Assembly: GCA_964019155.1 (NCBI GenBank)
Contig: OZ025239.1
Span: forward strand, 102,904,882 to 102,968,881
Length of the DNA: 64,000 bases
Direction: 5' to 3'
Origin: Osedax fenrisi
Lineage: Eukaryota; Annelida; Polychaeta; Sabellida; Siboglinidae
Both the position numbers and the translations under genes were made by a program. Positions 54,531 through 64,000 of the stretch are shown in pieces (the stretch's first letter is position 1; each line of letters begins with the position of its first letter). The notes under the pieces were generated by a model that ran no database searches, was not told the origin of the DNA, and saw only the letters and a program-made list of their open reading frames with translations.

Positions 54531-54731
54531 TAGGGGCGTCATAAAGGGGGATATGTCCCCATAAGGGGGGATGTGGGGGGGACATGTCCTTTTAAAAGTG
54601 GGGGGTATATTATATATAATATCCCCCCCACTTTTAAGATCTAAATATTATTTAATTCATTATAAATATTATATTTCTGCTCTTTATAGTCTTTGTAGTA
54701 TCATTATATCCAACATTGACTTGTATTGTGC

Positions 54732-54779
54732 CAAGACCTCCTATAACCTCGGGGTGTATATAACCTATAGGAGGTCTTG
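54732..54779. mobile_element. 48-bp palindromic mini-transposon, copy 1
   Basis: It starts CAAGACCTCCTATAACCTC and ends in the near complement, TATAGGAGGTCTTG. It is flanked on both sides by ATTGTGC (54725-54731 and 54780-54786), a perfect 7-bp direct repeat. The related element at 57820-58095 has a single ATTGTGC at the matching place and no insertion, so the direct repeat is a real target duplication. Confidence 0.85.
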
Positions 54780-54783
54780 ATTG

Positions 54784-54930
54784 TGCAACCCAATACAAGT
54801 CAATCATATTAAGCCCTCTATTCTCATTTACTTTTTCTACTTATCTATTATAATTTAAGTAGAAAAAGTAAATTAGAATAGAGAGCTTATAAGCTTATAT
54901 TATAATATGATTGACTTGTATTGGGTTGCA
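54784..54930. repeat. 147-bp foldback inside element A
   Basis: The outer arms, 54784-54810 and 54904-54930, are perfect 27-base complements beginning TGCAACCCAATACAAGTC. The inner arms, 54816-54842 and 54857-54883, match at 26 of 27 positions. The loop is short (54843-54856). The asymmetry between outer and inner right arms is an extra AGCTTATAAGCTTATA-like segment. The outer arm word also occurs in the short relative at 57820-58095. This may be a rearranged hairpin of the parent element. Confidence 0.85.
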
Positions 54931-56253
54931 CACTATATATATATATATACTTACTTTTACTTTTAATCCCGTGACTCGGAAATCTAGAAGGAATAAACAT
55001 ACTTGACTTTGAAACATATTTCTCCATCCGTTTCGGTAATGTACAACATTTATCAAATCATTAATATTCATCTTTGTCCACTCTGTAATGTTATCAATTC
55101 ATTATTTTTTCGGGCGTCCTCGTTTACGTATTCCTTCAAACATACATTGCATTATAGTTTTGCAGAAGCCATCGTGTATGGATATTTATCCATACCATTT
55201 TAGCCTGCGTCGTTTAATCGTTTTTAGGAGAAGTTCGTAGTTGCCGATTATGGAAATTTGTTAGTTTTTATAATACAAGTGAACGATAAAAATTTTACTT
55301 TAAATTAAATTTGAATGTTCCATATGATGTATGTAGAAGTACCATATCCGATGTTGCAAGTGCTAATCTTACTTTAATTTTTGTTTTTACAAGATCCATC
55401 TTTTGAGAGGGTTGAGCTTAGGTAACAGAACGTATTCACTTCCTCTAGTTTATTCCCAAAAAAGTGGTATTTGCATGTATTACTATTCACCATGAGTCAT
55501 GGTCCATGACCTACTTGTTTCTGCACTAAACTCCATACATTATCTATTGTAACTATTATCCAGTAAATTGTATAGTTCTTGAAGTTCGTCTTTTAAAAGA
55601 TAGATATCGTCTGAAAACTTTAAATTCCATAATAGCATTCCACGGATTGATATTTATGACGAGTATACTCGTATAACTATAGTTATACTTTATTTCGGCC
55701 ATAATTTCCTCAAAAAATACATTAAAGAGTATTGGTGACAGTAGACAACCTTGTCTCACTCCAACTGTAGTTTTGAAAAGTTTACCTTGAGTATTATTGA
55801 TCAGAACTACACTAGTAGATATATGAGATATATTATCTCATATAGTGCTTTGAACTTAACAATGATTTCATTCTGGATTCAAAAATGATGCAGTGCGGAC
55901 TATAATCCATCATGATATATTCTATAAAATGCCTTCTTAAAATCTATGAAGTTATGGAATAGATTATTTTGGCTGTTCAGATGTTTATCAATGAGATTTC
56001 TCCAGTTGATCAACTATTCGAATACCTGCTCCACTGTGCAGTATCCGACTCCTAGTTGAATAATTGCGGTACTACTCAATACATTAGTATCAGGGTTTAT
56101 CATATGATTATATAGATCAGTATATATACTATATATGTTATAATATTCTGTCCATCGATTAAGAATCTTCGTTTTATCAGCTAATGGTTTTCCATTAGTA
56201 TCTTCAATTACTTATGTGCTTCATGTTAATGTCTTTGTGAGGGTGCACAGTGT

Positions 56254-56343
56254 CAAGACCTCCTATAACCTCGGTTATAGGAGGTTATAGCAAGACCTCC
56301 TATAACCTCAGGTTATAGGAGGTCTTGGTTATAGGAGGTCTTG
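56254..56343. mobile_element. Palindromic mini-transposon copy 2 (outer), carrying a nested copy
   Basis: The 90-bp insertion in the dead LINE is flanked by ACAGTGT on both sides (56247-56253 and 56344-56350), a perfect 7-bp duplication. Without the inner copy and its duplicated GTTATAG, the outer element is 46 bp and palindromic, with the same CAAGACCTCC / GGAGGTCTTG ends as the other copies. Confidence 0.88.
56291..56327. mobile_element. 37-bp palindromic mini-transposon nested inside copy 2
   Basis: This complete 37-bp copy starts CAAGACCTCCTATAACCTC and ends GGTTATAGGAGGTCTTG. It is flanked by GTTATAG at 56284-56290 and 56328-56334, again a 7-bp duplication. It sits inside the outer copy, showing that a member of this family used another member as target. 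Confidence 0.88.
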
Positions 56344-57475
56344 ACAGTGTTTGGTATGCTCGTTTAGTATTTTTCCATATTTCACGTCGTCATCGATGTA
56401 TTTAGATCCAATTATCTCTTGCAGTTTGTATTGCTTTCCGAATAGTAGAATTTAGTTGTCTATAATGGCTGTGTAGTTCTGACTGTTGTTTCTTTTTGGA
56501 CTTTAGTGATCTTCTCTCATCGCATAAATCGAGTATATCATCAGTGATCCAAGGTTGTTTTTTTTTGCTTCGATACTTTCCTATTATTTCTGATGCAGTG
56601 TTTATTATTATTTGTTCAAACTTTGTGTATATATTAGTATACTAATAATACTATAGTATCGCAATGTATATATAAATTATTTAATTTCTCATCTAGCTTA
56701 CTTGAGTAAAGCTTGGAAATATTAGGATTTATTAGTCTGTTAGTATTAAAGCGTACTCGTTTTATTTTTTGGCGTTTGTTTGATCGTAGTTTGAGTCTTA
56801 AATTGCACAAAACTAGATCATGATCACTGTTGATATCAGCACCCGGATAAGTTATCGTTTAACTTTGAATAATACTCGATATAAATCTTTGTGGAGTTAT
56901 AACTTTATATTATACTATATTATATAATCTATTTGATTGTACCTACTAGTCCATTGGGTGAATGTCATATTGTGATTATTGAGGTTTTGTGCGGATGTAG
57001 TGTATTGACTATAACTAATTTATATTTATCTGCGAATTCTAGTAGTCTTAAGACTTATGACAAATTTGTTATCAATCGTTCATGTCACCTATACCGAATC
57101 GTCCAACACATCCATTCCCTTGTGCATGTTTCCCAACTTTGGTTTTCCAGCTTCCTTGTATTATTAAAGTCCTTTTTAGGTGAGTAAGTTATATTTGTAT
57201 CTATGTTTTCATAAAAAAAACTTCTAATTATTCGTTAGTATGTGTTATTGTAGGAGCTTATAATTGGATAATGGTTATGTTCATGGGGCTTACCTTAATT
57301 ATTATCGAGATTATTCGACTAGATATAGACGTATACTTGAGATATAGTCATATGTATAGTCATACCTATATATATATATATAAATAAATAGAGAACAATT
57401 TATCATTAGATTTATCTTCTTAGAAATTATATGGTAATAATTATTGAGTTTGAGATATCCCCCCCCCCCTTTTAT

Positions 57476-57512
57476 CAAGACCTCCTATAACCCCGAGGTA
57501 TAGGAGGTATTG
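57476..57512. mobile_element. 37-bp palindromic mini-transposon, copy 3
   Basis: It starts CAAGACCTCCTATAACCCC and ends TATAGGAGGTATTG, with one change in the last inverted-repeat bases. The flanks are CTTTTAT (57469-57475) and CTTTTAA (57513-57519), matching at 6 of 7 positions. The relative at 57820-58095 has one CTTTTAAT at the matching place and no insertion. Confidence 0.8.
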
Positions 57513-57574
57513 CTTTTAATCACCCTGCGACGCCCCTAACTACTACTACCTCTACCACTAATACTACTAATACT

Positions 57575-57796
<222 letters not shown>

Positions 57797-57819
57797 TACT
57801 ACTACCACTAATACTACTA

Positions 57820-58095
57820 TGTGATTAAAAGTTGTGGGGGGGAACATCTCACTCATCAATTATTACCATATAGTTTTCTAAGAAGATAAATATACAATAT
57901 CACTTGTTCTCTATTTATATATATATATATATTGTATATAGTAGACTTGTATTGGGTTGCACAATAAAAGTCTATGTTGGATATAATATGATACTACAGA
58001 CTATAAATAGCAAAAATATAATATTCATAAAGAATACAATACTTTTAAAAGTGGGGGGGGGGCATGTCCCCCATCCCCCTTTTATGATGCCCCTA
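57820..58095 (-). mobile_element. Short inverted relative of the 3-kb element (element B)
   Basis: Read on the - strand from 58095, it starts TAGGGGCATCATAAAAGGGG and continues through G/C runs, CACTTTTAAAAG, ATATCCAACATAGAC, GTGCAACCCAATACAAGTC, AAATAGAGAACA, ATATGGTAATAATTG and CTTTTAATCACA. This is the order of element A without its LINE and without mini-transposon copies 1 and 3. The other terminus (near 57820) has lost the GACGCCCC end and abuts ACT triplets, so the left boundary is approximate. It is probably immobile now. Confidence 0.78.
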
Positions 58096-60325
58096 GATAT
58101 AACATTTATTTTATTAAGTGTATAATATATTCAACAACTTTAAAACAAAATATACATTTTGTAAATGTTTTCCATTTAAAAAACATTTTGTTATTTTAAT
58201 AATATAAAACATTTACTTGCTAGCGTATTATGTGGTGCTATTCTAGTGGCAAATTTGGAATAACTTTTCTAAAACATTAGATTGGCATTAAATTGAAATA
58301 TCTCATAAAATGATAACCCATCTACACTATTATATACCTAGGTACAGCTGTTCACATACAATTGCATAACACACATAACTAAATCAACAATTTAGTTTAC
58401 AATTCTAGAAGTTATACACAAATTATCATATATTATAATATATAAAATTAACCAATACATTATTTTATTCTAGATTGTACTTTATAAAATCTTGTTATGG
58501 TATTTATAGTTATAGAAAAGCCAAAGATACACAGTCAATCAATAACTATGAACCCAAATCCAAACCACAATATTAAACATTTTATTTTATTACATTATTT
58601 ACATACAATTTATTTAAATTTGTCATATAATACACAATTACATATATAATTATTTAATCTGGAGACTATTTTAGAACATTTAATGTTTACTATTTATAAT
58701 CAATATTAGATAGAAATAATTATTTTTAGATTCGTATTAAATAAATACTTAATAAATAGTTAATATTATTTTCAAATTAAACATTCAAATACATCACAAT
58801 TTATATACTATTTATGTATATTTATATAAATATATATATATATATAATAATGTGCATAAGTCATCGATATAAAGAAAGTGTATAAGCAATTGACGCACGC
58901 AATGCATGTAAAAGATATACACGTGAATGACACTTTTATCGATAAATTAACAAAATGGTATCAGTGATATTGATTGGATATTAGTCATATTATATATGTC
59001 AAATATTGAAACAGTAGTCTTTTCGTCGAAATAGATTAAAGTGACTTCTATCTATATCAATGGATTTAAATTATAAATATCAATAAAATCAATAAAATAG
59101 TATTATAACTTCAATTTAAATACACAAAATTACGAGGAATGTTGATATTATGTATTTTAAATATATAATTTTATTTTTAGTATCGATAGTATATTAAAAT
59201 TGGTAGTGATTATCAATATATATATATGATAAATACATATTATTATAAATAAAAAGTAGTGGGCCAGATAGTGGGTTTCGACTGCAGCGCTCGTAGCGGA
59301 TAGTGACATACACTACATTCAATTGCTTATCCACTTTCTATATATCGATGGCATAAGTATAGAGTATATTGTTTGGAAAATATTAGGTGGTAAAATTATT
59401 ATTATGATCAACTAATAGAATGAGATTTTTTTATATTGATGCTATTGTAATAAAATATGTATTATTGGAAAGCTTATTAAATTCTATGATACAAGTCATT
59501 AATAAACATTAGTTATGATCACAAATTTGATTGCACACATTTATTGTTATTAATTATAATTATTATGAAAAATAGAATTTACTATAACAAGAAATATGTT
59601 ATACCAATTAAATGTTTACTAAATTAATAATTCAACTATTTCTAAATAATATTATTATTAATAAATATATGCATATATTTGATATTTCAATTGTAATAAA
59701 TACATAAAATAATATGATTTTAAAATTAATTTTATCTATTTACCAGACATCAATATATTATTAATAGCTACGATATCATTAAATAACCATGTTTCCTACT
59801 TGGTTGGGTGAAGTGATATATTACAATTTACATAGGCTTAATAGGCAACCAAGTGTATGGGGCCTTGTTAATAGTATGACAGTTTATTTATATATATATA
59901 TTATAACTATATTTAATATTTTTAATTGACAGTTTACAAATACATAGTAATAATATAAATATAATCAGGATTAAATTTAAATAGAATAATTTGTATATTT
60001 AAAAATGTAATATAATTTTTTAAATTTTAACATAAACAGTAATATATTAAGGATTCTAATTCTAAATTCTAAGAATAATATTTATAATTTGTAATCTTTA
60101 ATAATATGAATTTTATATTAAATTTAATTGTTCAAACATATATAAGAACCAAGATATTATTTATATATATATATATATATCACTTTTATTGTGAAAAGCA
60201 AATAAATATAAAATATACAAAACGACTATACGCTAAATTTGAAATTAATTATATTTATTATTCATTGCGGATATATACAAATATATATATATATATATAA
60301 GATTAGCTAATGTCGTGTGATGCGT
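58096..60325. other. AT-rich intergenic region between the two convergent genes
   Basis: No coding or RNA gene is recognised. There are short TA runs near 58830-58850, 59218-59228, 60160-60180 and 60281-60298. A less AT-rich patch lies at about 59265-59310. The 3' UTR and polyadenylation site of the - strand eIF3J gene should lie in the upper part of this stretch, but no signal stands out. Confidence 0.6.
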
Positions 60326-60436
60326 TTAGATGAAATCGTCCATGTCGTTGTAGTCGTCGTAATTAGAATACATGTCGTCATTCTTAGTGACGTACAGCTT
60401 TCCCTTTCCTTTCTTGTTCTTCGGCTTGTTGCTTTG
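60326..60436 (-). CDS. EIF3J: Eukaryotic translation initiation factor 3 subunit J, last coding exon
   Basis: The last coding exon has 36 codons plus TAA, entered at a good acceptor (CTCGTCTGTTTCAG). It starts QSNKPKNKKGKGKLYVTK, a lysine-rich stretch, and ends in an acidic, tyrosine-rich tail, NDDMYSNYDDYNDMDDFI. eIF3j proteins are known to end this way: a basic EKQ(S)KxKKK segment and then a DY-rich tail closing in DFM or similar. eIF3j helps position mRNA and eIF1A in the 40S decoding centre and aids eIF3 binding. Here the last residue is Ile where Met is usual. Codons are CG-richer than the flanks, supporting a real exon. Identification rests on this tail plus the exon at 63585-63658, so it is good but not certain. 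Confidence 0.75.
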   Translation of the reverse strand, partial: QSNKPKNKKGKGKLYVTKNDDMYSNYDDYNDMDDFI

Positions 60437-62022
60437 CTGAAACAGACGAGTGTCACAGTTAATATTGATACGTGATAGATACATACATGCATTAATATAT
60501 GCGGAGTCAATATATTGTGACCATAACATACGTGATTGATATTAAATGAAATAATCATGTATAAAATAGATATAAATAATCGCAAATCTATTGTATTAAA
60601 CGTTATGTGATATCGGAAATTTGTGAAAACTAGCTTCAATAAGAGTTAGATATTCGCTTTTCTAATGCATATGTGTGAATCTGTTTATTTAAGATAATAA
60701 GATAATAAATATATTTTCATATAAATACAATAACAACATATATGTAAGAGATATATCTCTATATCATATAATTTAGTATGATAACAATTAAATAATGTTC
60801 TTTAATATGCAAAGCTGAGCATGATCACGATAAAACGACTGTTTAATTTTAGAGAAATATACTACTAATTAATATAAATGTAATTAATAAAATATATAAA
60901 TTAATACAATAGAAATATGATTCAACGCCTCATAAATGATATTTAAACCAAAGTGAAATAATGTAAAATAATTTATCCCAGCGATAAATTCATTTAGAAT
61001 AAGAATATTAAATATTTCTTAATAATATCATTTTCAGTAACTAATATTTATAGAAAATTCAATATTTAGTTTATGAAATTATAAATTATTAACAATATTT
61101 GTTTAATGCCAATAAAAATAATATATATATATATATATATATATATTTAGGCATATCGCAGTTTAAAATAAAAAGTCATACCTTTTTAAAAATTAAAATT
61201 TCAATTTAATATATTATTTAATAATTAAATTAATAATTATAAAACATTATACGATACAAAAATTAACTTTTTTTAAAAATGAATAATTTCAAAATTAAGG
61301 GCAAATATTAGAATACAATAATAACAACTCCCCATACAACATAAACAACTTATTTCTTATGTCTTTAAATTCTATAAGAAATTAGAATTATACATACAAA
61401 TTATATATTGTACATGTAATTAACAACAATTATCTTAGGGGCGACGTATATAGATCTATAATCATTACATTTTTTATAAAATATGAATGAAGATATTTTA
61501 TGTTTTTATAAATTATGTTTAACTAATAAATAATTATTATTAATTATAAAATAATCAATATTATTAATATTTTAAATTTGACAAATTATAAAATTAAAAA
61601 AAAAACAAATTTTGTGTAATTACATATATATTATATATTATAAATTTTATGAAAATTTAAACTAATTTAAATTATTATTCAATGGGTTGATTATGTTTGA
61701 ATGAGTGAAATTGGTAAACAATAATTATTCTGAGTAAATTTTGTCTAAAGATATACAATAAAATGATGAAAAATATATGAAATATATAATCAGACGATAA
61801 TTTATAATTTATCACATATGTTATTATGAATAAAGATACACTTGTGAATGCTGATTATTTAAATCTATATACAATATTATTTATTATTGTTTTTAAAATT
61901 CAAAAAACGATATTATATTAATTAAATTATGACGATTATTAAATTAAATTAGTTTTTTTTTAAATTATTATTATAATTTATTTAAATGATATATTTTAAA
62001 AGTATTTATTTTATAGTTATAT

Positions 62023-62476
62023 CAAAGATTTTCCGAAGGAAAGATATAACACTTACGCGAAATCGTGTAATTCAAATTTGTATACAAAATACCCCAGTGC
62101 CACCTATAGCGGGTTACTTTTAGGAACTATGCGTTGTTTATAATGTAAATTCGTATTTAACTATACACTTTTAAAATGTTAAATAATATGCTTTAAATTA
62201 ATATTTATATGATGAAAACTAAGTGTTCATTACTAATATATAACAAACAAATATGATATGTATGTTTTAAATTCTATAAGTATATATTTAGTAAGTAAAA
62301 GCTAATTTATATTGCATGTAATTTAATAGAGCAATGAAAACATTGTTGTATGCAAACAGAGCCGAATCTAAATCTATTTCAGTGATTTCGATACTACTGC
62401 TAGTAGCGGTTGGGGATATTACTAAATTACGTTGCATGCATAGGGAGTGTTATATCTTTGCTTCGCAAAATCTTTG
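62023..62476. mobile_element. 454-bp MITE with ~30-bp inverted repeats and a 7-bp target duplication
   Basis: The left end reads CAAAGATTTTCCGAAGGAAA then GATATAACACTTACGC. The right end is its inverted match (AGTGTTATATCTTTGC, TTCGCAAAATCTTTG), with compensating C/G differences. It is flanked by a perfect GTTATAT direct repeat at 62016-62022 and 62477-62483. A 70-residue open frame inside (62334-62546) runs out past the right end and is not taken as a gene. A 7-bp duplication with CA-starting ends fits P-like transposons, among others. The superfamily is left open. Confidence 0.85.
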
Positions 62477-62617
62477 GTTATATTTTACGTTAAAACGTTA
62501 TTTTTATATTATTTTAAAGATATTTAGTATTATAATATTGTATTAAAAAAATGTGAAACTTAATTTTGTTCTCAATTTCAGACACCTACCCTTAATAAAA
62601 AATGTAATAGTCATAGT

Positions 62618-63187
62618 CAGGGATGGGGTCAAATACGTATTTGTATTTGAATAATTATTCAGTGATGTATTTGTATTTGAGTGTCGTATTTGGTGTATTT
62701 GATCAAATACAATTTCAAATACACTTTTAAAAATATCTTAATTTAATATAATATACATTATAATAATATATTTATTGAATAATAAAAATTATATAATAGA
62801 ACAATAATTTTCAAAGAATTTTATGAATACTATATAAATAAATTTATGAATCTATATAGAAAATGTATGTGTTATAAATTATAACTTATAATATCCCAAG
62901 CAACCAGTCTATTGTTTAGTTTTTTATTTTATTGATTTTCTTTAGGTAATACATATATTTTAAATAGATTTCAATTAATTATTATGCAATCTGGTATATG
63001 GATAAGAATTATTATTTTATATAAAATATGATCATATGATTTAATGTGTTAATATTTGTAATTTATATTTGTATTTGATAAAATGTATTTGTATTTGTAT
63101 AAAAATGTAATAAATATTTGTATTTGATTCTTTAAGAAAAAATAATTTGTATTTGTATTTGATAAAGTGTATTTGACCCCAACCCTG
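62618..63187. mobile_element. 570-bp hAT-type MITE with CAGGGATGGGGTCAAATAC ends
   Basis: The terminal inverted repeats match at 18 of 19 bases: CAGGGATGGGGTCAAATAC on the left and GTATTTGACCCCAACCCTG on the right. The flanks are GTCATAGT (62610-62617) and ATCATAGT (63188-63195), matching at 7 of 8 positions. The ends are followed by many GTATTTGTATTTGA-type subterminal repeats on both sides, the usual transposase-binding pattern of hAT elements. There is no transposase gene inside. Confidence 0.87.
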
Positions 63188-63202
63188 ATCATAGTATTAA
63201 TA

Positions 63203-63303
<101 letters not shown>

Positions 63304-63584
63304 GTTTATTACTATTATATTATTTCTAATAAAGTAAACATCTATATTAAACAATATATATTCACATATAATGGAAAAATAAAATGTATAACAAAATAAT
63401 CCTAAAATATAGCATATTTATTTAAAATAGTAATTAAAAATGTTTTTATTATAAAAAGGGCATATACATTTTATAATATATTAAAATAATTTATTAAAAA
63501 TAGCAATCAATTGAATTTAAAAAAAATTATAATACAAAATTAAATTAAAATAATGCATATATATATATAAATATTGAATAAAAC

Positions 63585-63658
63585 CTTTTCCGCTTTCGTG
63601 ATTTCACTGGCAATCGACGTAAAAGATGAGCCGAGCTTCTTTATTGTTGTCACGTTTA
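63585..63658 (-). CDS. EIF3J: Eukaryotic translation initiation factor 3 subunit J, penultimate coding exon
   Basis: This exon of 74 bases has two bases completing a split codon, then 24 codons. It reads NVTTIKKLGSSFTSIASEIT then KAEK, and is phase 0 at its end, so it joins in frame to QSNKPKNKKGKGK in the next exon. The known eIF3j C-terminal region has a matching block: an L(K)KI..SLT.L.SEKQK.EKQ helix followed by the lysine-rich tail. The acceptor side is ATCACATAG with only a moderate pyrimidine tract, and the donor AAG|GTTTTA is weak. Codons are CG-rich against AT-rich flanks, which supports the exon. The rest of the gene lies beyond the window's right edge on the - strand. Confidence 0.7.
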
Positions 63659-64000
63659 CTATGTGATTAATATCATTCATATATGTATATGTATATATAT
63701 AGATTTCATCACATATTGGACATTATTGTTATTGAATTATTATTTATAAAGAATATACAAAATTAGCCATCAATTTTTAATATTATATTCATACCTCTAA
63801 TAATAGTATTAAAGGAATTCATTTATATTAAGGTTAGGTCTAATTCAACAACAATAAAAACATTAATTTGTATTACTTAATAATAATTATTAATATTTTT
63901 TTTTAAATACAATGACAAATATAAATAAAAAATATTTTATATAATATGGAAAATAATTGATCGTGTACTTGATTTCATAATATCAAACAAACAAAAACGT
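63659..64000 (-). other. eIF3J upstream intron sequence to the window end
   Basis: AT-rich sequence with no coding exon recognised. It would be the intron before the 63585-63658 exon. A short TATATG-rich patch lies near 63680-63700. Confidence 0.5.

Larger units (their letters stand above)
54950..57315 (-). pseudogene. Degenerate non-LTR retrotransposon (LINE): endonuclease and reverse transcriptase
   Basis: This antisense relic is broken by many stops and frameshifts. Read on the - strand from high to low positions, it shows APE-type endonuclease remnants: a degraded NITIIQ.APT near 57260-57305, QGSWKTKVG near 57127-57159, GRFGIG near 57090-57108, and YPGADINSDHDLV near 56810-56860 with the SDH catalytic motif. 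Reverse transcriptase follows: NFIDFKKAF near 55925-55960, RQGCLLSPILFNVFFEEIM near 55705-55758, and FSDDI (motif C, usually FADDI) at 55603-55616. C-terminal blocks are KLEEV...LSSTLSKDGS near 55400-55450, TIKRRRLKWYGYL near 55175-55215, and RKRGRPKK near 55105-55130. The 3' end is next to a TA run at about 54936-54951. It is 5'-truncated and inactive. The clade (RTE-, CR1- or jockey-like) is not resolved. Mini-transposon copy 2 interrupts it. Confidence 0.85.
54531..57538. mobile_element. 3-kb non-autonomous DNA transposon with hAT-like ends (element A)
   Basis: It has perfect 10-bp terminal inverted repeats, TAGGGGCGTC at 54531-54540 and GACGCCCCTA at 57529-57538. Both sides are flanked by ACTACTAC, fitting an 8-bp duplication, although the ACT microsatellite makes that weak evidence. 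Inside the left end are G/C runs, then CTTTTAAGATCTAAATATT and the word TATCATTATATCCAACA. A shorter inverted relative at 57820-58095 shows the same left end and the same right part (AAATAGAGAACA..., ATATGGTAATAATT) joined almost directly. The extra ~2.4 kb in A is a LINE insertion. No transposase frame is seen, so A relied on a transposase supplied elsewhere. Confidence 0.8.

Noticed and set aside
54027..54585. Val-, Ser- and Tyr-rich open frames
   Set aside because: They are artefacts of the ACT triplet microsatellite; the same holds for the Tyr-run frame at 57536-57859.
60307..60639. Longer - strand frame of 110 codons over the eIF3J exon
   Set aside because: It is another reading frame of the same DNA with a Thr-run. 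The frame with the good acceptor, lysine-rich block and DY-rich tail is the coding one.
61438..61470. Isolated TAGGGGCGACG word resembling the hAT-like ends
   Set aside because: No matching inverted end or flanking duplication was found nearby; a short match like this can occur by chance.

Overview
The window is nuclear DNA of an invertebrate animal. It is AT-rich, intron-containing and crowded with tandem repeats and small DNA transposons. It holds two partial protein-coding genes on opposite strands that run towards each other. The first is a peptide G-protein-coupled receptor on the + strand, best matched to the short neuropeptide F receptor (sNPFR) type of protostomes. The second is the 3' end of the translation factor eIF3 subunit J on the - strand. 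An sNPF-type receptor and a long, transposon-littered genome suggest a protostome, probably an arthropod, but the species cannot be fixed from the sequence alone.

Receptor gene (1-48771, 5' end outside the window). Four exons are visible: TM3-TM4 (1903-2091), ECL2-TM5 (3034-3174), ICL3-TM6 (3607-3780) and TM7 plus C-tail with stop (48208-48771). All visible introns are phase 0. The last intron is about 44.4 kb, and roughly nine tenths of it is two tandem arrays. One is a 33-bp minisatellite (6257-11666, about 160 units). The other is a 35-kb array of a 14-bp unit with an interspersed 10-bp short form (12827-47844). The intron upstream of TM3 carries a 78-bp tandem repeat (1-909).

Intergenic region (48772-60325). 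It begins with a stretch dense in CACGTG palindromes. Simple repeats follow, then a telomere-like GGGTTT-rich array (about 51.4-53.2 kb), a short AT-rich tandem array, and a nested transposon complex at 54.0-58.1 kb. In that complex an ACT microsatellite contains a 3-kb element with hAT-like ends (54531-57538). This element contains a degenerate antisense LINE (about 54950-57315). Both the element and the LINE contain copies of a palindromic mobile element of only 37-48 bp with 7-bp target duplications. A shorter, inverted relative of the host element (57820-58095) keeps two of the insertion sites empty.

eIF3J gene (60326 to beyond 63658, - strand). Two 3'-terminal coding exons are separated by a 3.15-kb intron. 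That intron carries two further inverted-repeat elements with clear target duplications (62023-62476 with 7 bp; 62618-63187 with 8 bp) and a long TA microsatellite.

The best candidates for something undescribed are the ultra-short palindromic transposons, one of them nested inside another, and the 35-kb intronic satellite with an internal ~5-kb higher-order repeat.
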